Positions 57,880-64,000 of a stretch of DNA of 64,000 bases are shown here, one piece after another. This DNA is from Marinospirillum perlucidum (GTDB lineage: Bacteria; Pseudomonadota; Gammaproteobacteria; Pseudomonadales; Halomonadaceae). The stretch covers positions 372,001 through 436,000 of the forward strand of contig NZ_QFWJ01000003.1 of the NCBI RefSeq assembly GCF_003336805.1, in the 5' to 3' direction. The number at the start of each line of letters is the position of its first letter. The first letter of the stretch is position 1. A program made the position numbers and the translations under genes. Under the pieces are notes generated by a model. The model was given only the letters and a program-made list of their open reading frames with translations. It did no database searches and was not told the DNA's origin.

Positions 57880-60252
57880 ATGACTGAAGAACAGGATTCC
57901 CAAGTGCACGCAGGAGAGTTGGTACTGTCGAATGAGTACCTGCCCGAGCGTATCTACCTTCTGCCTATACATAATCGCCCGTTTTTTCCGGCTCAGATTC
58001 AACCCCTGGTGATTCCCCGCAAGCGTTGGGAATCCACCCTGGAGCGCGTAGGAGATACCCCGCATCAAGTCGCCGGTGTCATCTATGTGGGCGAAACGCC
58101 GCCGGAGAAACTCGATCTGGATGCCCTCCCCAAGGTGGGCACCGCAGTAAAGACCCACCGTGTGGAAACCGAGGACAACCGCATCCAGTTTATTGCCCAG
58201 GGTCTTAAGCGTTTTCGTATCGACCGCTGGATTTCCCGCAAGCCGCCCTATCTGGTGGAAGTCAGCTATCCTCGCGAACAGGAAGATACCAGTGATGAGG
58301 CGCGTGCCTATGCGCTCTCCCTGATCAATGCCATCAAGGAGTTGCTGCCACTGAACCCTCTTTATGGCGAGGAACTCAAGCATTACCTCAATCGCTTCAG
58401 CCCCAACGAACCAGGTCCCCTGGCTGATTTTGCCGCAGCTATTACCTCGGCCAAGGGCCAGGAGCTGCAAAAAGTATTGGAAACCCTGCCACTTTTGCCC
58501 CGGATGCAGAAGGTGCTGCCTCTGCTGCGCAAGGAAGTGGAAGTCGCTCGCCTGCAGGATGAAATCAGCGAAGAGGTAAACCAGAAGATTCAGGATCGCC
58601 AGCGTGAATTTTTCCTGCGTGAGCAGCTCAAGGTGATTCAGCGCGAGCTAGGGATCAGCAAGGATGACAAGACTGCCGAAGTGGATGAATTCAAGGAGCG
58701 TCTGGAAGACAAGGTGGTACCCGAGGATGCCCGCAAGCGCATTGATGAAGAACTGCAAAAATTCGCGGTACTGGAATCCGGTTCCCCTGAATATGCCGTG
58801 ACCCGTAACTACCTGGATTGGATCACCAGCCTGCCCTGGGGCATCCGCTCGGATGACAACCTGGATTTGCAGCATGCCCGTCAGGTGCTGGGTCGTGATC
58901 ATGATGGCCTGGAAGATGTCAAAGACCGCATTATCGAATTCCTGGCCGAAGGGCATTTCAAAGGGGATGTCGGCGGCTCCATCGTCCTGCTGGTCGGCCC
59001 GCCCGGTGTGGGCAAGACCTCCATTGGTCGCTCCATTGCCGAAGCCCTGGATCGTAAGTTTTACCGCTTCTCGGTCGGGGGCATGCGTGATGAGGCTGAA
59101 ATCAAGGGGCATCGACGTACCTATATTGGAGCACTGCCCGGCAAGCTGATTCAGGCTTTGAAAGAAGCGGAAACCGAAAACCCGGTTATCCTGCTGGATG
59201 AAATCGACAAGCTGGGAGCCAGCTACCAGGGTGATCCGGCCTCGGCACTGCTGGAAGTACTGGACCCTGAGCAGAATGTTAATTTCCTGGATCACTACCT
59301 GGATGTGCGGGTGGATCTATCCAAGGTGCTGTTTCTGTGCACTGCCAACCAGCTGGATACCATCCCCGGCCCCTTAATGGACCGGATGGAGGTGATTCGC
59401 CTGGCCGGTTATATCACTGAAGAAAAAGTCGCGATTGCCAAGCATCACCTCTGGCCACGCTTGCTCAAGCGTGCCGGTCTGAAGAAAAAGCAATTGAACA
59501 TCACTGATGCTGCCCTGCGTCAGATCATTGAAGGCTATGCCCGTGAAGCCGGGGTACGCAAGCTGGAAAAAATGCTCCACCGGATTCTGCGCAAGGCTGC
59601 GGTTGAACTGCTGGAAAAAGACGAGGTGGATTCGATTCGTGTCGGGGTGAAAAACCTTGAAGACTATCTCTCCACGCCTGCTTTCCGTAGTGACCAGTTG
59701 ATGAAAGGCGTGGGGGTGGTTACCGGACTGGCCTGGACAGCCATGGGCGGGGCGACTCTGTCGGTGGAGGCGACCCAGGTGCATCAGCTCAACCGGGGTT
59801 ACAAGCTGACGGGCAAGCTGGGCGATGTGATGAAGGAGTCAGCAGAAATCGCTTACAGCTATGTGCAGGGTAATCTGAAAACCTTTGGGGCTAACCCCAA
59901 GTTTTTCGACAAGTCTTTTGTCCACCTGCATGTGCCCGAAGGGGCTACGCCCAAGGATGGTCCCTCTGCCGGGGTCACCATGGCCACAGCCCTGATGTCA
60001 CTGGCGTTAAATAAAAAGCCAGCCAAGGTAGCCATGACAGGGGAATTGAGTCTGACCGGTCAGGTGCTGCCCGTGGGTGGAATTCGCGAAAAAGTGATTG
60101 CTGCCCGGCGTTCTTCCATCCGTGAACTGGTGTTGCCTGAAGCCAATCGCCAGGATTACGAAGAGCTGCCGGACTATCTGCAGGAGGGGATGAAGGTTCA
60201 CTTTGCCAAGCATTTCAAAGAGGTGGCCGAGGTTGCCCTGAAAACCCGCTAA
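57880..60252 (+). CDS. lon: ATP-dependent Lon protease (second-type, AsrA-like)
   Basis: A 790-residue Lon with LonN substrate domain (about residues 25-215), coiled coil, AAA+ module with Walker A GPPGVGKTS (373-381) and Walker B VILLDEIDKLG (about 436), and C-terminal protease with Ser in PKDGPSAGVTM (near 696) and Lys in GGIREKVIAARR (near 738). N-terminal features (e.g. YLLPIHNRPFFPAQIQPLVI) differ from housekeeping Lon and resemble P. aeruginosa AsrA, so a second lon may exist elsewhere. The ATG at 57880 follows AGAGG by eight bases. A sigma32-like promoter supports a stress role. Confidence 0.93.
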   Translation: MTEEQDSQVHAGELVLSNEYLPERIYLLPIHNRPFFPAQIQPLVIPRKRWESTLERVGDTPHQVAGVIYVGETPPEKLDLDALPKVGTAVKTHRVETEDNRIQFIAQGLKRFRIDRWISRKPPYLVEVSYPREQEDTSDEARAYALSLINAIKELLPLNPLYGEELKHYLNRFSPNEPGPLADFAAAITSAKGQELQKVLETLPLLPRMQKVLPLLRKEVEVARLQDEISEEVNQKIQDRQREFFLREQLKVIQRELGISKDDKTAEVDEFKERLEDKVVPEDARKRIDEELQKFAVLESGSPEYAVTRNYLDWITSLPWGIRSDDNLDLQHARQVLGRDHDGLEDVKDRIIEFLAEGHFKGDVGGSIVLLVGPPGVGKTSIGRSIAEALDRKFYRFSVGGMRDEAEIKGHRRTYIGALPGKLIQALKEAETENPVILLDEIDKLGASYQGDPASALLEVLDPEQNVNFLDHYLDVRVDLSKVLFLCTANQLDTIPGPLMDRMEVIRLAGYITEEKVAIAKHHLWPRLLKRAGLKKKQLNITDAALRQIIEGYAREAGVRKLEKMLHRILRKAAVELLEKDEVDSIRVGVKNLEDYLSTPAFRSDQLMKGVGVVTGLAWTAMGGATLSVEATQVHQLNRGYKLTGKLGDVMKESAEIAYSYVQGNLKTFGANPKFFDKSFVHLHVPEGATPKDGPSAGVTMATALMSLALNKKPAKVAMTGELSLTGQVLPVGGIREKVIAARRSSIRELVLPEANRQDYEELPDYLQEGMKVHFAKHFKEVAEVALKTR

Positions 60253-60256
60253 AGGC

Positions 60257-60284
60257 TTGCAAAGCATTGAAGGTAGAGTATACT
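60257..60284 (+). promoter_or_regulatory. Sigma70 promoter of the DUF2892 gene
   Basis: TTGCAA (60257-60262), 16 bases, TATACT (60279-60284). An AT-rich palindromic region follows at once. Confidence 0.6.
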
Positions 60285-60296
60285 AATTAAGATAAT

Positions 60297-60308
60297 ACTT
60301 AATTAAGT
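60297..60308. promoter_or_regulatory. 12-bp palindrome, putative operator
   Basis: ACTTAATTAAGT is a perfect palindrome, and a related CTAATTAAG lies at 60283-60291. It lies just downstream of the predicted start point of the DUF2892 gene. ArsR-type repressors (e.g. BigR/YgaV group) that control similar genes use AT-rich palindromes, but the match is only general. Confidence 0.4.
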
Positions 60309-60328
60309 GATTGCTTTTGGAGAAAGAG

Positions 60329-60532
60329 ATGAACGTTGATCGCGCTCTACTGATGTTTGCAGGCATCATGATTCTAGTCAGCCTGGCCCTGACCCATTAC
60401 GTGCATCCAGGCTTTGTCTGGTTTACCGTTTTCATTGCGGCCAACATGATGCAAGCCAGTATTACCGGCTTCTGCCCGGCGGTAATGATCTTTAAAAAGC
60501 TGGGGATACAGACGGGTTGTGCTTTTAAGTAA
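60329..60532 (+). CDS. DUF2892 family small membrane protein
   Basis: A 67-residue membrane protein with two helices (LLMFAGIMILVSLALTHYV and GFVWFTVFIAANMMQASI) and a conserved FCPAVMIFKKLG ending typical of the DUF2892 domain (YgaP membrane part). There is no rhodanese domain. The Cys in the FCP motif may take part in sulphur or thiol chemistry. GGAGA stands before the ATG. It is a single gene with its own promoter and terminator. Confidence 0.88.
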   Translation: MNVDRALLMFAGIMILVSLALTHYVHPGFVWFTVFIAANMMQASITGFCPAVMIFKKLGIQTGCAFK

Positions 60533-60554
60533 ACCTGTCTGGAGACTGCTAATT

Positions 60555-60579
60555 AACCCGCCTGCTGGCGGGTTTTTTT
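60555..60579 (+). terminator. Terminator of the DUF2892 gene
   Basis: CCCGCC (60557-60562) pairs with GGCGGG (60567-60572) around TGCT and is followed by seven T. Confidence 0.93.
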
Positions 60580-60601
60580 ATGCCTATATTAGTAGGTTCT
60601 G

Positions 60602-60630
60602 TTGACAGAGATCAGTTCGCAGCTTATTTT
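60602..60630 (+). promoter_or_regulatory. Sigma70 promoter of the HD-GYP-like gene
   Basis: TTGACA (60602-60607), exactly 17 bases, TATTTT (60625-60630). Predicted start near 60637, giving a short leader of about 23 bases. Confidence 0.7.
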
Positions 60631-60659
60631 TAGGTGTAAATGTTATCTTGAGATGCAAA

Positions 60660-61865
60660 ATGTTACCTAAAGATTTCAGGCTGTTAAAGGTTGCACCAGG
60701 TGAGCTGCTGCTGAACCAGCCTGTTCCCTGGACAATCTGTGATAACCGAGGAGAAGTACTCCTGCAGCAAGGAAGCCTGATCGATTCAAAGGAACTGAAA
60801 AAACTCTTGGAACAGGTGGGCTTTTTTGCCCGAGAAGAAGCAGCAAATTTGCCACAACCGACTCGTTTTCGGGGTAAGGTCAATCCCTTTGCCGAATTCG
60901 ATGATCTTTGCGTGCAATTGGACGCACTTTTCAAGCGCCTGGAATCCGGCAAAAACTTTGCGCCTGGACTGATTGCGAAAAGAGTAATAACTCTGGCTAC
61001 TCAGATTCAGGGCTTGGTGCATTACGATGCCGATGCCCTGATGGGGGCGGTGCACCTGACCGAAAGCTTTGACTATCCTATCCAGCACCCCATGCAGATT
61101 TCGGTACTAACCGAATTGATTCTGGAACGCCTGAAAGTCGAACAGCCGATCCGGCTCAGCGTAATCTGTGCAGCCCTGACCTGTAACCTGGGAATGAACC
61201 CTTTTCAGAAGCGTCTGGATCAGCAAAAGGGGCCCTTGACCGCAGCCCAGAAGGATTTGATCCGCCGTCACCCGCTGATCAGTAGTGAACTCCTGCGTGC
61301 GGCCGGTGTTGAAGATGAGCTCTGGCTGGAGTTGGTGGCCCAGCATCACGAAAAACTGGATGGTCAGGGCTATCCTCGCGGCCTGAGTGGTGAGGCGGTA
61401 CGTCACGAGGCTCGAATCCTGGCCTTGGCCGATGTTTATTCGGCCATGGTGACGCCAAGGGGCTATCGGGGTCCGCTAAAACTCAAGGATTCCCTCAAGG
61501 ATTTGTTTGAGCAGCGCGGCAAGGCCTTTGATGGCCAGTTGACCGAATTGTTTATTATGGAACTGGGTCTCTATCCGCCCGGGGTTTATGTGCGTTTGAG
61601 TAACGATGATCTGGCTGTTGTTGTCGGCCGAACAAAAAACCCCAAGGCTCCCCAGGTAGCCAGCATTCGCCGTTCGGATGGCTATATGTATCCTTCTCCC
61701 CTTAAAAGAAATCTGGATTCCAGTGATCTGGCGGTCAAGTATGTGTGTGATGCCAGCGAGAAAATTCGGATCAATCCTGCCACCCTCTGGGGCATTGATG
61801 CCTTGAGAGTGGACAGCAGAACCGACCTTTCTTCGGTTGATCCCTTTATGCGTGGCCTGATCTGA
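60660..61865 (+). CDS. HD-GYP-like protein with degenerate HD motif
   Basis: A 401-residue protein. About residues 110-290 align with the HD-GYP domain of c-di-GMP phosphodiesterases: HPMQISVLTELI, RRHPLISSELL, and HHEKLDGQGYPRGLSG (near residue 229), then ARILALADVYSAMVTPRGYR. The metal-binding HD pair that should follow the first helix reads TCNLGM in place of HDIGK, so hydrolytic activity is doubtful. The N-terminal 100 residues are the DUF3391-like region often found before HD-GYP. The start at 60660 has a weak ribosome site. First of a signalling group (cheV, cheY-like, PAS sensor). Confidence 0.85.
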   Translation: MLPKDFRLLKVAPGELLLNQPVPWTICDNRGEVLLQQGSLIDSKELKKLLEQVGFFAREEAANLPQPTRFRGKVNPFAEFDDLCVQLDALFKRLESGKNFAPGLIAKRVITLATQIQGLVHYDADALMGAVHLTESFDYPIQHPMQISVLTELILERLKVEQPIRLSVICAALTCNLGMNPFQKRLDQQKGPLTAAQKDLIRRHPLISSELLRAAGVEDELWLELVAQHHEKLDGQGYPRGLSGEAVRHEARILALADVYSAMVTPRGYRGPLKLKDSLKDLFEQRGKAFDGQLTELFIMELGLYPPGVYVRLSNDDLAVVVGRTKNPKAPQVASIRRSDGYMYPSPLKRNLDSSDLAVKYVCDASEKIRINPATLWGIDALRVDSRTDLSSVDPFMRGLI

Positions 61866-61958
61866 ACCTTTTGACGTTGCAAAATGTAAATATGTATTGC
61901 GTCCGTTAGAGGTTCGGGTTTCAATAATCGTCAGGCACCGCTTCGGGAGACCCCGCCT

Positions 61959-62906
61959 ATGAGCAAGCTGCTCCGCAATGTGAATCAACGTACGCAGATG
62001 GCGGGTGAAAACCGTCTGGAGTTGTTGCTGTTTCGTCTGCAAAATGGCCAGCTGTACGGCATCAATGTCTTCAAGGTCAAGAAGATCATCCCCTGTCCCC
62101 CGCTAACGCAGATGCCCTACCACCATCCGCATGTGGCTGGCGTGGCCAATACGATGGATGGTTCCCTGCCGATTCTGGATATGCTCAGTGCGATTCAATC
62201 CGGCAAGGTGGATAACCCGCGTAGTCAGCAGGTCATTCTTTGTGAATACAATCGCAAGATGCAGGGTTTTTTGGTCGATAAGATCGAGAATATTGTCAAT
62301 ATGGAGTGGAGCGACATCGTTCTGCCGCCCAAGGGTATTGGGAGTCGCCATTATTTGACCTCAGTGACCCGCTATGACGGACGTTTGGTCGAGATTATTG
62401 ACGTCGAGAAGGTGATTTCGGAAGTTACCCCTCTGCCCGAAGACATGAATGCCCAGATTACCGAGGACTTTGGTGAGCTCAAGACCTCTGAAGTGCCACG
62501 TAAGGTGCTGGTGGTTGATGATTCGGTCGTTGCGCGTAACCAGATTAAACGCTGCCTGGAAAAAGTAGAGCTGGATACCGTACTCCTCAAGGATGGCAAG
62601 CAGGCCCTTGAGCATTTGAAAACTATGGCTGATGAGGGCAAAAAGCCTTGGGAAGAGTATTTGCTGATGATTTCCGATATCGAGATGCCGGAAATGGATG
62701 GCTATACCCTGACTCGCCAGGTCAAACAGGATGATCGCCTGAGTGAACTCTTTATTCTGATGCACACCTCCCTGTCCGGTGTTTTTAACGAGTCCATGGT
62801 TAAACGGGTAGGAGCCGATAACTTTATCGCCAAGTTTGATGCTGATGATCTGGCCATGGCGGTACTGGATCATTTTCGTAAACGCACCACCCCGGCAGCC
62901 AGCTAA
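61959..62906 (+). CDS. cheV: Chemotaxis protein CheV (CheW-REC)
   Basis: A 315-residue CheV: CheW-like domain (about residues 20-165; LELLLFRLQNGQLYGINVFKVKKI) and a C-terminal receiver domain (about 180-310) with VLVVDDSVVARNQIK, phospho-Asp in MISDIEMPEMDGYTL and the Thr/Lys positions in MHTSLSG and NFIAKFDADD. CheV couples receptors to CheA and tunes adaptation. GGGAG stands nine bases before the ATG. It lies next to a convergent CheY-like gene (21 bases between stops). Confidence 0.93.
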   Translation: MSKLLRNVNQRTQMAGENRLELLLFRLQNGQLYGINVFKVKKIIPCPPLTQMPYHHPHVAGVANTMDGSLPILDMLSAIQSGKVDNPRSQQVILCEYNRKMQGFLVDKIENIVNMEWSDIVLPPKGIGSRHYLTSVTRYDGRLVEIIDVEKVISEVTPLPEDMNAQITEDFGELKTSEVPRKVLVVDDSVVARNQIKRCLEKVELDTVLLKDGKQALEHLKTMADEGKKPWEEYLLMISDIEMPEMDGYTLTRQVKQDDRLSELFILMHTSLSGVFNESMVKRVGADNFIAKFDADDLAMAVLDHFRKRTTPAAS

Positions 62907-62927
62907 AAGCTGGTCTGGCTGGCTCCC

Positions 62928-63308
62928 TTACCTCCCGGCAGCCTTTCTGACGGTTTCCACCACCTTGGTGCCGTTGAAGGGTTTGACAATGTACCCTCTG
63001 GCGCCGGTTTTGATCGCTTGTTGCACGCTGCTGGCCTGACTGTCGCCGGTGACCATAACCACGGCAACATCTTCGTATTGCGATTGAATGCGGGCCAGCA
63101 CATCCAGGCCATTCATTTCCGGCATTTCAATATCCAGACAGACAACATCCGGCTTGAGGCGGCTGACCATATCCAGCGCCTGGGGACCATCGGCAGCTTC
63201 GCCAACAAGGTTCATCCCCTTGTCGGTGAGAATTTGTCTTAGCAGACCGCGCATAACTACATTATCATCAACAATAAGCACAGATATGGGTGTGGCAGTA
63301 GGACTCAT
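62928..63308 (-). CDS. CheY-like response regulator
   Basis: A 126-residue stand-alone receiver domain: VLIVDDNVVMRGLLRQIL (Asp pair), phosphorylation site in VVCLDIEMPEMNGLDV (near residue 56), VMVTGDSQ (Thr), and IVKPFNG (Lys). No output domain. It may serve a chemotaxis-like or biofilm pathway. It is convergent with cheV and divergent from the PAS sensor. Confidence 0.92.
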   Translation of the reverse strand: MSPTATPISVLIVDDNVVMRGLLRQILTDKGMNLVGEAADGPQALDMVSRLKPDVVCLDIEMPEMNGLDVLARIQSQYEDVAVVMVTGDSQASSVQQAIKTGARGYIVKPFNGTKVVETVRKAAGR

Positions 63309-63477
63309 AAGCGGAAACTCTTGTTCGGCCTTCAGGTAGCAGGGCGAACAGTGTAGCGGCTTGCATCCAGCTGCTAAAAATGAATAACGTTACATTTTGT
63401 TAGCCAAGCCTGGCGAAGCCAGCCTGCCAGACCAGAAGGCGGATCTGGTTCTTTCTGTTTGAAGGTTTTACTGCTGC

Positions 63478-64000
63478 ATGAAAACACCGCATTTGAAGCC
63501 GGTTGAGCTGGCTCACCTTCATCACCAGCGTTTTCGTACCAGCGTACTGGTGGCCGGTGTTTTCCTGGCATTTGCCTTTATGGGGTTGGCGATCTGGTTG
63601 CTGGAAGGTCTGGGGCAACTGGAAACCAGCCTGCCTTCAGGTTTTTATCTACAAGACCAGCGTTTCTGGATTTTCTTTGTTTTGGTGATCCTGGTTCTTC
63701 TAGTGGGCATTGCCCTGCTTTACTGGATGGATATCCGCCTGGCCCGGGCTTTACAACTGGCTCGCGATCAGCAGCAGGCCTTGAGTGCCACCCACGAGCA
63801 GCGTCAGGAACTACTGGATGACCTCAGCAGTCATTACCACCTGCTGCAGGAAATTCTGGAAGCAGTGCCCCTGCCCGTGTATCTCAAGGATCTGCATGGC
63901 CGTTTTCAAAGAGTAAACAGGGCCTTCGAGGATTTTTTTGCAGTCAAGCGAGAGGAGATCCTGGGGCAGACGGTCTTTGCTTTAGTCGATGCCCAGGCCG
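63478..64000 (+). CDS. PAS domain membrane sensor, N-terminal part (cut by window end)
   Basis: An open frame of 174 codons with no stop before the edge. It begins MKTPHLKPVELAHLHHQRFR, has two membrane helices (VLVAGVFLAFAFMGLAIWLL and IFFVLVILVLLVGIALLYW) around a short periplasmic loop, a coiled linker (DQQQALSATHEQRQELLDDL), and starts a PAS domain (ILEAVPLPVYLKDLHGRFQRVNRAFEDFF). The catalytic output (histidine kinase or GGDEF/EAL) lies beyond the window. GAAGG is upstream but spaced wide. It starts 169 bases from the divergent CheY-like gene, a likely partner. Confidence 0.85.
   Translation, partial: MKTPHLKPVELAHLHHQRFRTSVLVAGVFLAFAFMGLAIWLLEGLGQLETSLPSGFYLQDQRFWIFFVLVILVLLVGIALLYWMDIRLARALQLARDQQQALSATHEQRQELLDDLSSHYHLLQEILEAVPLPVYLKDLHGRFQRVNRAFEDFFAVKREEILGQTVFALVDAQA

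Overview
The window is a gene-dense stretch of a gammaproteobacterial chromosome of moderate GC. I see no phage, transposon, CRISPR array, toxin-antitoxin pair or defence island. Several gene orders are typical of the Pseudomonas/Oceanospirillum side of the class: recA-recX-alaS-lysC-csrA-tRNA(Ser)-tRNA(Arg); trpG-trpD-trpC facing crp(vfr) and an OsmC gene; nudE with yrfG-hslR-hslO and pckA; mutS-fdxA. A complete Mnh/Pha Na+(K+)/H+ antiporter operon, a BCCT osmolyte transporter, polyhydroxyalkanoate (PHA) control genes and the carboxy(nor)spermidine pathway suggest a marine or halotolerant member such as an Oceanospirillales relative. The order-level placement is inference.

Layout. 1-5.2 kb: end of sbcD, sbcC, and an EAL-HDOD protein. 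5.3-9.7 kb (minus): a DEDDh exonuclease paired with a cNMP/CBS/DUF294 protein, then a BCCT transporter. 10-17.2 kb: a small DUF6482-like protein, hemH, and the mnhA(B)CDEFG operon, whose last gene overlaps the 3' end of hemH. 17.4-24.5 kb: a DUF3429 membrane protein, rsmE with a PilZ-like gene, two poorly characterised genes, phaR and a phasin gene, purD, a thioesterase and a phosphoribulokinase-like kinase. 24.6-32.6 kb: two tRNA-Arg, tRNA-Ser, csrA, lysC, alaS, recX, recA with a LexA box, pncC and an AraC-type regulator. 32.7-43.2 kb: a BASS transporter, a 51-residue small ORF, mutS, fdxA, a HIT protein, a Pta/Ptb-type acyltransferase with ackA, coq7, and nspC with its dehydrogenase partner. 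43.2-47.6 kb: OsmC protein, crp, trpCDG and two tandem YjfB-type small proteins. 47.6-60.5 kb: parC, a NERD protein, parE, pckA, hslO-hslR-yrfG, nudE, a second-type lon and a DUF2892 protein. 60.6-64 kb: a signalling cluster (HD-GYP-like, CheV, CheY-like, and a truncated PAS membrane sensor).

How the parts fit together. Most genes are housekeeping: DNA repair (sbcCD, recA/recX, mutS), topology (parC/parE), tryptophan and purine synthesis, haem, ubiquinone and acetate metabolism, and proteostasis (hslO, hslR, lon). Salt adaptation is served by Mnh and BCCT. Carbon storage is served by PhaR and phasin. The most informative regulatory reading is the phasin promoter: a good sigma70 promoter (TTGACC, 17 bp, TATATT) with one TGC-type palindrome in the spacer and another just after the start site, which fits repression by the neighbouring PhaR. 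Three proteins from c-di-GMP-linked families (EAL-HDOD, HD-GYP-like, PilZ-like) have altered key motifs, so they look more like adaptors than enzymes or canonical receptors.

I did not find a convincing, wholly new multi-gene system. The least explained elements are a small ORF at 33674-33829, a secretin-N-like exported protein beside an orphan protein (19.2-20.3 kb), a phosphoribulokinase homologue with no Calvin-cycle context, tandem YjfB-type proteins, and short palindromes in several intergenic regions.
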